A DNA stretch of 64,000 nt from Streptomyces pilosus. Lineage in GTDB: Bacteria > Actinomycetota > Actinomycetes > Streptomycetales > Streptomycetaceae. The first letter of the stretch is position 1, and each line of letters starts with the position of its first letter. Both the position numbers and the translations under genes were made by a program. The notes under the pieces are model-generated. The model worked only from the letters and a program-made list of their open reading frames with translations, searched no databases and was not told the origin of the DNA. Where the stretch lies: positions 1 to 64,000 of the forward strand of contig NZ_BMTU01000013.1 of assembly GCF_014649835.1 (NCBI RefSeq), given 5' to 3'. Of the stretch, positions 25,127 through 34,151 are shown in pieces.

Positions 25127-25888
25127 GTGAACGCCACCGACCGCACCCCTGCCGACCTGCTGAGTTCCGCGCTCGCCGCGGACCCGGGACGCCCCCTGGT
25201 GACCTTCTACGACGACGCCACGGGCGAACGCGTCGAATTGTCCGTGGCCACCTTCGCCAATTGGGTGGCCAAGACGGCGAACCTCCTCCAGGACGAGCTG
25301 TCCGTCGAACCCGGCGACCGGGTGGCCCTGCTGCTGCCCGCGCACTGGCAGACGGCGGTCTGGCTGCTGGCGTGCGCGTCGGTGGGCGTGGTCGCGGACG
25401 TGGCCGGGGACCCGGCGGCGGCGGACGTGGTCGTGAGCGGTCCCGGGCCGGAGTCGCTGGACGCCGCGCGCGCCTGCCCGGGCCCGCGGATCGCGCTGGC
25501 GCTGAGGCCGCTCGGCGGACGTTTCCCGCAGCCGCCGGAAGGCTTCGCGGACTACGCGGTGGAGGTGCCCGGGCAGGGGGACCGGTTCGTGCCGTACGCG
25601 CCCGTCGATCCGGAGGAGCCGGCGCTGATCGTGGCGGGGCGGGAGTTCACCGGGGCGGAGGTGGTCGAGCGGGCGGCGGCGGAGGCGCCGGAGCTCGGTC
25701 TGACCGGTCCCGGCTCCCGGATCCTGTCGGGGCTGCCGTTCGACACCTGGGAGGGCCTGCGCACCGGCCTGTACGGCCCGCTGGCGACCGGCGGCTCGGT
25801 GGTCCTGTGCCGGAACCTGGACCGCCTCGCGGACGACGCGCTCGACCGGCGGGTGGAGAGCGAGCGGGTGACGGTCATCGCCCGCTAG
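25127..25888 (+). CDS. TIGR03089 family protein, N-terminal part of an AMP-binding enzyme only
   Basis: The protein has 253 residues from GTG 25127 (MNATDRTPADLLSSALAADPGRP). It resembles the first ~250 residues of acyl-CoA synthetases and related adenylate-forming enzymes (PLVTFYDDATGERVELSVATFANWVAKTANLL, GDRVALLLPAHWQTAVWLLAC). It stops before the P-loop-like and hinge motifs that bind ATP. The truncation is the family's normal state, not a local frameshift. It should therefore be unable to adenylate by itself. The function is unknown. It lies beside an LCP gene, as Rv3268 lies beside Rv3267 in M. tuberculosis as I remember it, hinting at a cell-wall connection. Confidence 0.85.
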   Translation: MNATDRTPADLLSSALAADPGRPLVTFYDDATGERVELSVATFANWVAKTANLLQDELSVEPGDRVALLLPAHWQTAVWLLACASVGVVADVAGDPAAADVVVSGPGPESLDAARACPGPRIALALRPLGGRFPQPPEGFADYAVEVPGQGDRFVPYAPVDPEEPALIVAGREFTGAEVVERAAAEAPELGLTGPGSRILSGLPFDTWEGLRTGLYGPLATGGSVVLCRNLDRLADDALDRRVESERVTVIAR

Positions 25889-25895
25889 GAGCCCA

Positions 25896-25980
25896 CTGGA
25901 ACCCGCCGGGAGTCCAATGGGTGCCCCCTGGAACCCGCCGGGAGTCCGCTGGGAGCCCCCTGGCAACCCGCCGGGAGCCC
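25896..25980. repeat. Three imperfect 32-bp tandem repeats
   Basis: A unit beginning CTGGAACCCGCCGGGAGTCC occurs at 25896, 25928 and, with one inserted base and changes, 25960. The period is 32 bases. Each copy holds the palindromic core CCCGCCGGG. The array follows the TIGR03089 stop codon by seven bases and ends about 157 bases before the first LCP gene. Confidence 0.8.
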
Positions 25981-26137
25981 GCCGGGACCGGCACCCCGCA
26001 CCGGGCCCCGTCCCTCCCCCGTTCGGCCCATCACCACCCGCCACGCCCCCCGCCCCGGGGCCATCGTCGTAGGCAGCGGCACGCACCACACACCCCATGC
26101 CGTCGTGGTCCCGAACGCAGGGAGGGGTGGACCGGCC

Positions 26138-27358
26138 ATGAGCGACACCGCGGGCACGCCCTCCGGACAGCCGGCGGCGCGGGGCGCACCTGAACCCGGG
26201 CGCGCCCTGGGTCCGGGGTCGGGTTCCTCACCCACCGGGCGGGGCCGCGTCCGCCGCCGCCGGCGCTGGGCCCGCGGTACGGGACTCACGGCAGCCGCCG
26301 TCCTGGTGGCCGCTTCGGCCGCCGGGTGGGCCGTGTACATGAAACTGGACGGGAACATCACCCCGGACGAGGCGGCGGCGGCCGAACTCGAGCGGTTCGA
26401 GAAGGACCGGCCCACCGCGCTCGTCAAGGGCGCCCGGAACATCCTGCTGATCGGCTCCGACTCGCGCGCCGGGGAGGAGAACGGCCGCTACGGACGGGAC
26501 CCGGGGACCGAGCGGTCGGACACCGCGATCCTGCTGCACCTGTCGGCGGGCCGGCGCAGCGCCACCGCGGTGTCGATACCCCGGGACCTGATGGTGGAGG
26601 TGCCGGGCTGCCGGCGCCCGGACGGGTCACGTTCCGAACCGGTGTTCGCCTTGTTCAACTCCGCCTTCGAGGTGGGCGGTTCCGCCTGCACGATCCGCAC
26701 CGTGGAGAAGCTCACGGACATCCGCGTCGACCATCACGTGGTGGTGGACTTCGCCGGCTTCAAGGACATGGTGGACGCGGTCGACGGGGTCGAGGTGTGC
26801 CTGCGCGAGCCCATAGACGACAAGGACGCGGAACTGAGGCTCCCGGCGGGCCGGGTGACACTGACCGGGGAGCAGGCGCTCGGCTACGTACGGGCCCGCA
26901 AGACCCTGGGCGACGGCAGCGACACCAGCCGGATGGAGCGGCAGCAGCGGTTCCTCGGCGCGCTCGTCAGCAAGGTCCGCAGCAACGGCGTCCTGCTGAA
27001 CCCGGTGAAGCTGTACCCCGTCCTCGACGCGGCCACGTCGTCGCTCACCACCGACCCGGAGCTGGCCAGTTTGCGCGGTTTGTACGAACTCGCGCGCGGG
27101 TTGCGCGAGATCCCCACGGAGGACGTGCAATTCCTCACCGTGCCCCGGGAGTCGTACGCGCGGGACGTGAATCGCGACCAGCTGGCGCAGCCCGCCGCGG
27201 CGGAACTGTTCGAGCGGTTGCGCACCGACTCACCCGTCGCGGTCCGTACGGAACGTGACGGAAAGGCCACGGAAAGGGAATCCGGGGAGCCGTCGGAAAA
27301 CCCCTCCCCCGCCCCCACGTTCTCGGGTAACACCGCAGCCGAGGACAGCTGCGCGTAA
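26138..27358 (+). CDS. LCP (LytR-CpsA-Psr) family protein 1
   Basis: The protein has 406 residues from ATG 26138, with GGAGGGG upstream. The cytoplasmic N-terminus is Gly/Pro/Arg-rich, one membrane anchor covers ~48-67, and the rest is extracytoplasmic. The LCP domain has NILLIGSDSRAGEE (catalytic Asp/Arg pocket), AVSIPRDLMVEVPGC, DHHVVVDFAGFKDMVDAVDGVEVCL and RMERQQRFLGAL (the RxxxQ motif). No LytR_C domain follows; the tail is Glu/Pro/Ser-rich. LCP enzymes transfer polyprenyl-linked glycopolymers to peptidoglycan. This is the first of six in the window and the one that corresponds in position to mycobacterial Lcp1 (Rv3267), next to TIGR03089. Confidence 0.93.
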   Translation: MSDTAGTPSGQPAARGAPEPGRALGPGSGSSPTGRGRVRRRRRWARGTGLTAAAVLVAASAAGWAVYMKLDGNITPDEAAAAELERFEKDRPTALVKGARNILLIGSDSRAGEENGRYGRDPGTERSDTAILLHLSAGRRSATAVSIPRDLMVEVPGCRRPDGSRSEPVFALFNSAFEVGGSACTIRTVEKLTDIRVDHHVVVDFAGFKDMVDAVDGVEVCLREPIDDKDAELRLPAGRVTLTGEQALGYVRARKTLGDGSDTSRMERQQRFLGALVSKVRSNGVLLNPVKLYPVLDAATSSLTTDPELASLRGLYELARGLREIPTEDVQFLTVPRESYARDVNRDQLAQPAAAELFERLRTDSPVAVRTERDGKATERESGEPSENPSPAPTFSGNTAAEDSCA

Positions 27359-27601
27359 AGGCCGCACCAAGTCAACTCGCGGACTACGAACTCGTGTCCA
27401 GGGAAATGGGCGGATTGCCCCCTTGTGAGGACGTGGAATTCGTCACCGACGTCGCCCGACAGCGATCAGGACCGTTAGTGTGAGCGCTCCGGTGCGTCCG
27501 TTCCTTCAGGTCCCTCCTGAGTTCCCGCACTGTGTGACCGAGACCCGAGCGCCTGGGAGGGGAAAGGCGCCGCGTGGCCCCGACGGAGGATTCGAGCGAC
27601 C

Positions 27602-29380
27602 GTGGACGCGCACAGCCGTGGGCGGGGAGAGAACGTCGATCCCGCAGACCAGTGGGTACTCAATCCGGAGACCGGTGAATACGAACTGCGACTGGGTCCT
27701 TCCGCACCGCAGTCGTCGATTCCCGGCCCCCGTGGACCCCGCCCCCCGGGACCGGGGAAACCCGGCGCCGGAAATCCGCGCGGCCGTTCGGCGGCCCCGG
27801 GACGTTCGCCCGGCCGGCCCGGCCGCGGAACTCCCGAGCGGGAGACACCCGACCGTGAGGTGCCGCCGCAGCGCAGGCGCCGGACCACGCCGGAGGAGCC
27901 GCCCGGACGGCGCGGCCGCCGACCGGCGAAACAGAAGAGCAGGGCCAAGAAGGTGCTGCTGTGGGGCAGCGGCACCCTGGCCTTCCTGGTGCTCGCCACC
28001 GGCGTGGGCGGCTACCTGTACCTGGAGCACCTGAACGACAACATCACCTCCGTCTCCGACGACGGCGCGAGCACCGGTGGCTTCAGCAAGGACAAGGCGA
28101 TCAACATCCTGCTGATCGGCACCGACAAGCGCACCGGCTCGGGGAACGAGGGCTACGGCGACAAGGGCAGCGCCGGGCACGCGGACACCACGATCCTGCT
28201 GCACGTCTCCAAGGACCGCTCCAACGCCACCGCGTTGAGCATCCCGCGCGACCTGATAGTCGACGTCCCCGACTGCCCCACGGAGCAGGAGGACGGCAGC
28301 CAGAAGGTGATCCCGGGCTCCCCCGGCGTCCGCTTCAACACCAGCCTCGGGCAGAGCGGCCGTACGCCCAGCTGCACCATGCGGACGGTGACGGAACTGA
28401 CCGGGATCAAGCCGGACAACTTCATGGTGGCCGACTTCAACGCCGTCAAGACGCTGACCTCCGCGGTCGGTGGCGTCGAGGTGTGCCTGGCGAAGGACAT
28501 CGACGACCCGGACTCGCACCTGAAGCTGCCCAAGGGCACGCACACCATCGAGGGCGAGGACGCGCTGGCGTTCGTGCGCACCCGGCACTCGGTGGGCCTC
28601 GGCGGCGACCTGAGCCGGATCGGGCTCCAGCAGCAGTTCCTGAGCGCGCTGATGCGCAAGCTCAAGTCGAACGACACGCTCACCAGCCCCTCGAAGATGG
28701 TCAAGCTGGCCGAGGCGGGCACCGAGGCGCTCACCGTCGACTCCCAGCTGGACAACATCAACAAGCTCAAGGACCTCGGCCTGGAGCTGGGCAAGCTCAA
28801 CGTCAAGAACCTCACCTTCACGACCGTCCCCGTGGTGGACAACCCGGCGGAGCAGGTGAAGGCGACCGTCGTGCTCAACGACGCGAAGGCCCCCGAGGTC
28901 TTCGACCTGATCCGCAACGACGTGTCGTTCACCGAGGTCAAGCAGCAGAAGAAGAAGGAGGCGGCCGCGGTCGCCGCCCGGCTCAAGGGCGAGAAGGCGC
29001 CGGCCTCCGAGGTCCGCGTGCGGATCCTCAACGGCGGTGCCGTCGGGGGCAGCGCCCAGGCGACCCTCAGCTGGCTCCAGGTGCAGCAGGGCGTCACCAA
29101 GTCGGAGAACGCCGGCAACGCCCCCGCGCCGCTGGCCAGGACGACCCTCGAGTACGCCCCCGACCAGGCCGGCCAGGCTCGCCGGCTGGCCGAGATCATG
29201 GGGCTGTCGGGGTCGGCGCTGAAGCCCGGCGAGAGCGTCACCAACGCGCAGGGCGTGCCCGCGATGACCCTGACCCTCGGCAAGGACTTCAAGGGCGCCG
29301 GGGTGTCGCTCACGCCCCCGGACAAGGCGCCGGACAGCATCGAGAAGTCCACGGCGGACAAGGTGGAGTGCGCCAAGTAG
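27602..29380 (+). CDS. LCP family protein 2 with LytR_C domain
   Basis: The protein has 592 residues from GTG 27602, with GGAGG upstream. A long cytoplasmic part (1-117) starts with ADQWVLNPETGEYELRLGPS and turns Pro/Arg-rich. The anchor is ~118-140. The LCP domain shows NILLIGTDKRTGSGN, ALSIPRDLIVDVPDC, DNFMVADFNAVKTLTSAVGGVEVCL and RIGLQQQFLSAL. Residues ~480-575 form a LytR_C domain (EVRVRILNGGAVGGSAQATL) whose ligand is unknown. It is the largest of the six LCP proteins. The 243 bases upstream contain no gene and presumably hold its promoter; a strong hairpin follows at 29389. Confidence 0.93.
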   Translation: MDAHSRGRGENVDPADQWVLNPETGEYELRLGPSAPQSSIPGPRGPRPPGPGKPGAGNPRGRSAAPGRSPGRPGRGTPERETPDREVPPQRRRRTTPEEPPGRRGRRPAKQKSRAKKVLLWGSGTLAFLVLATGVGGYLYLEHLNDNITSVSDDGASTGGFSKDKAINILLIGTDKRTGSGNEGYGDKGSAGHADTTILLHVSKDRSNATALSIPRDLIVDVPDCPTEQEDGSQKVIPGSPGVRFNTSLGQSGRTPSCTMRTVTELTGIKPDNFMVADFNAVKTLTSAVGGVEVCLAKDIDDPDSHLKLPKGTHTIEGEDALAFVRTRHSVGLGGDLSRIGLQQQFLSALMRKLKSNDTLTSPSKMVKLAEAGTEALTVDSQLDNINKLKDLGLELGKLNVKNLTFTTVPVVDNPAEQVKATVVLNDAKAPEVFDLIRNDVSFTEVKQQKKKEAAAVAARLKGEKAPASEVRVRILNGGAVGGSAQATLSWLQVQQGVTKSENAGNAPAPLARTTLEYAPDQAGQARRLAEIMGLSGSALKPGESVTNAQGVPAMTLTLGKDFKGAGVSLTPPDKAPDSIEKSTADKVECAK

Positions 29381-29388
29381 GAGTCCGG

Positions 29389-29429
29389 ACGGGCCCGTCA
29401 CGCGTCCCGCGGGGCGCGGGCGGGCCCGT
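29389..29429 (+). terminator. Hairpin between LCP 2 and LCP 3
   Basis: ACGGGCCCG (29389-29397) pairs with CGGGCCCGT (29421-29429), and the enclosed bases contain a further CGCG/CGCG and CCCGCGGG stem. It lies eight bases after the LCP 2 stop and 27 bases before the LCP 3 start, so it may terminate or attenuate read-through. Confidence 0.6.
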
Positions 29430-29456
29430 TCTCGCGCAGGGTGGGGAGAGGCGACG

Positions 29457-31139
29457 ATGACGCGGAGCGGTGTGCAGGAGGAGGGGACCCGGCCGGGCGA
29501 CGCCCCGGGCCGGCCCGGCGCCGGCGACGAGGGCCGGCCCGGCGGAGGGCCCTCCGCGGACGGTGACGACGGCTCCGGAAGACCCGGCGGCCGGGGCAGG
29601 CGCGCGCTGCGCTGGTCGGCGACGACCCTGGCGGTGCTGATACTCGGGACGGCCGGCGCCGGTTACCTGTACTACGAGCACCTCAACGGCAACATCGAGA
29701 AGGGCGAGCGCAGCAGCGGCGACTCCAAGGCGCGCAGGACCGGACCGAACGCGGCCGGGCAGACGCCCCTGAACATCCTGCTCATCGGTTCCGACAGCCG
29801 GGCCTCCGACGCCAACGTCGCGCTCGGCGGGAGCCGGGACAACCGCGGCAACCCGCCGCTGGGCGACGTGCAGATGCTGATCCACCTCGCCGCCGACCGG
29901 GAGAGCGCGGCGGTGGTGAGCGTTCCGCGCGACACCCGGGTCGACATCCCCCGGTGCACCGACCCGGTAAGCGGCGAGACCCACCCGGCGACCAACGACA
30001 TCATCAACACCTCGCTGTCCCGCGGCGGCGCCGGCTGCACGCTCGCCACCTGGGAGAACCTCACCGGTGTCTACGTCGACCACTGGATGACGATCGACTT
30101 CGCCGGCGTGGTGACCATGGCCGACGCGGTCGGCGGTGTGGAGGTCTGCGTCAACCAGAACGTGTGGGACCGTCCACTGCCCGGCGTACCGGGCGGCTCG
30201 GGCCTGAAACTGGAGGCCGGGACCACCAAGGTCGAGGGCGAGCAGGCGCTGCAGTGGCTGCGCACCCGGCACGCCTGGGGCAGCGACATCCTGCGCACCC
30301 GGGCGCAGCGCATGTACATGAACTCGATGATCCGCACCCTGCGCGACCAGAACGTCTTCACCGACACCGGCCGTCTGACGGACCTGGCCGAGGCGGCGAC
30401 CGAGTCGCTGAAGGTCTCCGAGGAGATCGGCTCGGTGAAGGACCTGTACGACCTGGGGATGCAGCTGAGGACGGTGCCCCCGGACCGCATCACGATGACG
30501 ACGCTGCCCACGGTCGAGGACCCGCAGAACCGCAACCACCTGCTCCCGGCCGGTGCCGACGCCGAACGGCTGTGGGCCCTCCTGCGCGACGACGTGCCCT
30601 TCGACGACAAGGGCGGCAAGGCCGGCGCGGGCGACAGGACCGGCAAGGGCGGCGGCCCGTCCGCGGCGGAGGGCGGGGCGTCCTCGAAGGCGCCGGCGGC
30701 GAAGGACCCGTCCGCGCCGGACGCCGAGATCGGTGTCCTGGTGCGCAACGCCACCCGCTCCGCGACGCTGGGCCCGGTCGGCGGCCGGGCGGGCGCCGTC
30801 GCGCGGGTGCTGGCCGGCAAGGGCTTCACGCGGGCGGCACCGGACACCGCCGCCGCCTCCGCCTCCGCCGAGGAGCGGACCGTCGTGCGCTATCCCGGCG
30901 CCGCGCTGCGCGGTGACGCCGAGCGCGTCGCGACGTCACTGGGCATCCCGGCGGGTTCCGTCCGGCAGTCCGCGGACGTCACGGGCGTCACGGTGGTCGT
31001 CGGCGCGGACTGGCGCGAGGGCACCACCTACCCGAAACAGGCACCGCCCAGGGCCGGGGACCTGCCGGAGGACGCCGACGCGCTGAACGGCGCCGAGACG
31101 GGCACCTGCATGGACGTGTACAAGCCCTACCGCTGGTGA
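29457..31139 (+). CDS. LCP family protein 3 with LytR_C domain
   Basis: The protein has 560 residues from ATG 29457, with GGGGAGAGG upstream. It has an acidic, Gly-rich cytoplasmic N-terminus, an anchor at about 45-67, and a periplasm-side LCP domain with NILLIGSDSRASDAN, VVSVPRDTRVDIPRC, VDHWMTIDFAGVVTMADAVGGVEVCV and RTRAQRMYMNSM. A charged Gly/Lys linker leads to a LytR_C domain (EIGVLVRNATRSATLGPVGGRAGAVARVL, then VTGVTVVVGADWREGTTYP). It ends CMDVYKPYRW. It is a close paralogue of LCP 4; shared features are the inserted Cys pair around the LCP core (RCTDPVSGETHP, GAGCTLATWENLTG) and the same C-terminal ending. Confidence 0.93.
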   Translation: MTRSGVQEEGTRPGDAPGRPGAGDEGRPGGGPSADGDDGSGRPGGRGRRALRWSATTLAVLILGTAGAGYLYYEHLNGNIEKGERSSGDSKARRTGPNAAGQTPLNILLIGSDSRASDANVALGGSRDNRGNPPLGDVQMLIHLAADRESAAVVSVPRDTRVDIPRCTDPVSGETHPATNDIINTSLSRGGAGCTLATWENLTGVYVDHWMTIDFAGVVTMADAVGGVEVCVNQNVWDRPLPGVPGGSGLKLEAGTTKVEGEQALQWLRTRHAWGSDILRTRAQRMYMNSMIRTLRDQNVFTDTGRLTDLAEAATESLKVSEEIGSVKDLYDLGMQLRTVPPDRITMTTLPTVEDPQNRNHLLPAGADAERLWALLRDDVPFDDKGGKAGAGDRTGKGGGPSAAEGGASSKAPAAKDPSAPDAEIGVLVRNATRSATLGPVGGRAGAVARVLAGKGFTRAAPDTAAASASAEERTVVRYPGAALRGDAERVATSLGIPAGSVRQSADVTGVTVVVGADWREGTTYPKQAPPRAGDLPEDADALNGAETGTCMDVYKPYRW

Positions 31140-31300
31140 CGGACCCCGCCGGCCGGACGACGGCCCGTCCGCACCGGAACGCGCACACGCCGCTCCGGTA
31201 TTCGCCGAAGTCGCGGCCCGTCCCGGGGCAACTGACGGGCCCTTCGTGCGTCTAACAGGACGCAGGACGGGCCCGACGGCCGAAACGAGAGGTTCCAGGG

Positions 31301-32935
31301 GTGGGAAGGACGGGGGACGTGACGCAGAACGCCGCACCGGAGACGCTCCGTGACGAGGAGCGCGGACCGGGACCGGACGAGGGCCCGGCCGACGGTGACG
31401 GGGGCCCGGCCGGCGGTGACGACGGACCGCCCGGCGGTGACGACGGTCCCCGCCCGCGGCGCGCACGCCGACTGCTGCAGTGGTCCGCCGCGGTCCTCGC
31501 CCTGCTGTTGATCGGCGCCGCCGGGGCGGGATACCTCTACTACCGCCAGCTGAACGGCAACATCAAGAAGGAAGCCCTGAACCTGGGCGACAACAAGGTC
31601 GCCGAGCCGACGCCGAACGCGGCCGGCCAGACCCCGCTGAACATCCTGCTCATCGGCAGCGACGCGCGGGACAGCGAGGAGAACCAGCAACTGGGCGGCG
31701 CCCGGGAGACGTTCGGCTCCACCCCGCTCGCCGACGTGCAGATGCTGGTGCACCTGTCCGCCGACCGCACCAACATGTCCGTGATCAGCATGCCGCGCGA
31801 CACCCTCGTCGAGATCCCCAAGTGCACCGACCCGGACGACGGGACGGTGTACCCGGCGAGCCGGGGGCGCGCGATGACCAACCAGAGCCTCGGTCACGGC
31901 GGTCCGGGCTGCACCGTGGCCACCTGGCAGGAGCTCACCGGCATCCACATCGACCATTTCGTCATGGTCGACTTCGCGGGCGTGGTGGCCATGGCGGACG
32001 CGGTCGGCGGCGTCCCGGTGTGCGTCGACGCCAACATCCACTCGCGCGACGGCCAGGGACACGGCTCCGGGCTGAAACTGGAGAAGGGCACGCACCCCGT
32101 CAAGGGCGAGCAGGCCCTGCAGTGGCTGCGCACCCGCTACGGCTTCGAGGACGGCAGCGACCTCGCCCGCGCCCGGGCCCAGCACATGTACATGAACTCG
32201 ATGGTCCGCCAGCTGCGGGAGAACGCCACCCTGAGCAACCCGGGCAAGCTGCGCGGACTGGCCGAGAAGGCCACCGAGGCGCTCACCGTCGACCCCGGGC
32301 TCGACACCGTGAAGAAGCTGTACGACCTGAGCAACGAGCTGCGCAAGGTGGAGCCGGAGCGCATCACCATGACCACGATGCCCAACCGGTACGTGGGCGC
32401 CCGGGTGGAGCCCACCGAGGACGCCGAGAAGCTGTTCCGTCTGGTGCGCGAGGACATCGCCCTGGACGGCAGGGACGCGGCACCGCCGAAGGCCGTGGAG
32501 AAGCCCCCGGCCGACCCGTCCGCCGCCGACGCCGACATCGCCGTCCAGGTCGTCAACGGCACCCGCACCGACGCCCTGGCGCCCGCCCGCGGGCGGGCCG
32601 GCACGGTCAGCGGGCTGCTGAAGGAGAAGGGCTTCACCGGCGCGACCGCGGACACCGGCGGCGCCCTCAGCGAGAAGCGGACGTCCGTGCGCTATCCGAG
32701 CGCCGACCTGGAGGGCGACGCGCGGCGCGTGGCCGGGGCCCTCGGCATCCCGGCGGACCAGGTGAAGCGGTCCACCGAGGTGTCGGGCGTCACCCTGGTG
32801 GTGGGGGCCGACTGGCGGGAGGGCACCCGGTACGAGGCACCCGAGCGGGACGACACCACCCCCGAGTCGGCGAAGGCCCTCAACGGCGCCGACGACGGGG
32901 CGTGCATGCACGTCGACCCCGCCTTCACCTGGTGA
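31301..32935 (+). CDS. LCP family protein 4 with LytR_C domain
   Basis: The protein has 544 residues from GTG 31301; a GTG at 31319 is an alternative start. The N-terminus carries a repeat-derived acidic Gly stretch (GPADGDGGPAGGDDGPPGGDD, 31383-31450). The anchor is at about 55-78. The LCP domain has NILLIGSDARDSEEN, VISMPRDTLVEIPKC, IDHFVMVDFAGVVAMADAVGGVPVCV and RARAQHMYMNSM, followed by LytR_C (DIAVQVVNGTRTDALAPARGRAG, VSGVTLVVGADWREGTRY). It ends CMHVDPAFTW. The order and wording of motifs mirror LCP 3, so the two arose by tandem duplication. A 20-bp-stem terminator follows directly. Confidence 0.93.
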   Translation: MGRTGDVTQNAAPETLRDEERGPGPDEGPADGDGGPAGGDDGPPGGDDGPRPRRARRLLQWSAAVLALLLIGAAGAGYLYYRQLNGNIKKEALNLGDNKVAEPTPNAAGQTPLNILLIGSDARDSEENQQLGGARETFGSTPLADVQMLVHLSADRTNMSVISMPRDTLVEIPKCTDPDDGTVYPASRGRAMTNQSLGHGGPGCTVATWQELTGIHIDHFVMVDFAGVVAMADAVGGVPVCVDANIHSRDGQGHGSGLKLEKGTHPVKGEQALQWLRTRYGFEDGSDLARARAQHMYMNSMVRQLRENATLSNPGKLRGLAEKATEALTVDPGLDTVKKLYDLSNELRKVEPERITMTTMPNRYVGARVEPTEDAEKLFRLVREDIALDGRDAAPPKAVEKPPADPSAADADIAVQVVNGTRTDALAPARGRAGTVSGLLKEKGFTGATADTGGALSEKRTSVRYPSADLEGDARRVAGALGIPADQVKRSTEVSGVTLVVGADWREGTRYEAPERDDTTPESAKALNGADDGACMHVDPAFTW

Positions 32936-32936
32936 A

Positions 32937-32976
32937 CGCGCGGGACCCCTTCCCGGCCGGGAAGGGGCCCCGCGCG
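32937..32976. terminator. Very strong bidirectional terminator
   Basis: Two 20-base arms (32937-32956 and 32957-32976) pair with a single A-C mismatch and no extra loop. It begins two bases after the LCP 4 stop codon and ends 11 bases before the stop codon of the convergent glycosyltransferase. Confidence 0.85.
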
Positions 32977-32987
32977 TCGCGGTGGCG

Positions 32988-34025
32988 TCAGGCGGCCGGC
33001 GCGTCCGCGTGGACGGCGGGACGCCGGGAGGCGATGACCTTCTTCGCCAGGGAGCGCGGGCTGGTCAGGAAGCCCCAGCCCCACGACATGTGCATGGTGG
33101 CCAGCGCCACCGGGATCTGCAGCCGCGCCTTCAGCGGCAGTCCCTTGCCGGCCGGTATGGAGCCCGCCGCGATCGCCGCGAGGTAACCGCCGGGCACGAC
33201 CAGGCCCCACGGCGTGAGCAGTCCGCCGACCAGGATCCCCGCCGCGATCGCGCACACCGCGGCCGGCGGGGCGAGGTAGCGCAGGTTGATCGAACCGGAG
33301 TGGTAACGGGCCACCACGTGCCGCCAACGGCCGTAGTCCTTGTACTGCTTGGCCAGCGCCCGCACGCTCGGCCGGGGCCGGTAGGAGACCTTCAGCTCCG
33401 GCGAGAACCAGATCAGCCCGCCGGCCTCGCGGATGCGGAAGTTCAGCTCCCAGTCCTGGGCGCGGATGAACTCCACGTTGTATCCGCCCTGCTGCTCCAG
33501 CGCCTCGCGCCGGAACACCCCGAGGTACACGGTGTCGGCGGGGCCCGCCTGTCCACCGGTGTGGAAGGCGGCGTTGCCCACGCCGATCCGCGAGGTCATC
33601 GCGGCGGCGACGGCGTGCTCCCAGTCGTTCTCGCCCTCGGCGTGCATGATGCCGCCGACGTTCTGCGCACCGGTCTCCTCCAGGAGGCGCACGGCGGTGG
33701 TGATGTAGTTCGGGGAGAGCATCCCGTGCCCGTCGACGCGGACCACGACCGGATGGCGCGAGGCCTTGATCGCCGCGTTGAGGGCGGCCGGGGTGCGGCC
33801 GGTCGGATTGGGCACGGTGTGCACCCGCGGGTCCTCGGCGACGAGCTCGGCGGCGATCTCGTCCGTGCGGTCCGTGGACGGACCGAGGGCGATCACGACC
33901 TCCATCTCGCCGGCGTACTCCTGGGCGAGGATCGCGCGGACGGCGCCGCGCAGATGCCGCTCCTCGTTGAGGACGGGCATGATCACGGAAACGGCGGGGA
34001 GCCGCACGTCGGGATTGGCGTTCAT
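32988..34025 (-). CDS. Glycosyltransferase family 2, membrane-associated
   Basis: The protein has 345 residues from ATG 34025. The GT-A domain (~8-230) shows VSVIMPVLNEERHLRGAV, the donor-binding ALGPSTDRTDEIAAEL, VVRVDGHGMLSPNYI (DxD variant DGH), and the acceptor motif FIRAQDWELNFRIREAGG. Two or three hydrophobic segments at ~245-300 (VCAIAAGILVGGLLTPWGLVV) tie it to the inner membrane face. This is the succinoglycan/exopolysaccharide ExoA-like type. It sits among LCP genes but on the opposite strand, so it probably makes the polymer that LCP enzymes attach, or a related exopolymer. Donor unknown. It converges on LCP 4 and is divergent from LCP 5. Confidence 0.9.
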   Translation of the reverse strand: MNANPDVRLPAVSVIMPVLNEERHLRGAVRAILAQEYAGEMEVVIALGPSTDRTDEIAAELVAEDPRVHTVPNPTGRTPAALNAAIKASRHPVVVRVDGHGMLSPNYITTAVRLLEETGAQNVGGIMHAEGENDWEHAVAAAMTSRIGVGNAAFHTGGQAGPADTVYLGVFRREALEQQGGYNVEFIRAQDWELNFRIREAGGLIWFSPELKVSYRPRPSVRALAKQYKDYGRWRHVVARYHSGSINLRYLAPPAAVCAIAAGILVGGLLTPWGLVVPGGYLAAIAAGSIPAGKGLPLKARLQIPVALATMHMSWGWGFLTSPRSLAKKVIASRRPAVHADAPAA

Positions 34026-34151
34026 AGGGGGCTCACGTTACCGCGAACGGGGGACACCGGGCGCGCGCCGGGGGGCCGTGCGCCGGGCCGCGGATCACAG
34101 CGGCCTACGGTGCTCGGGATCCCACGCACGGCCGTCGTCCGGAGGTGCCCC

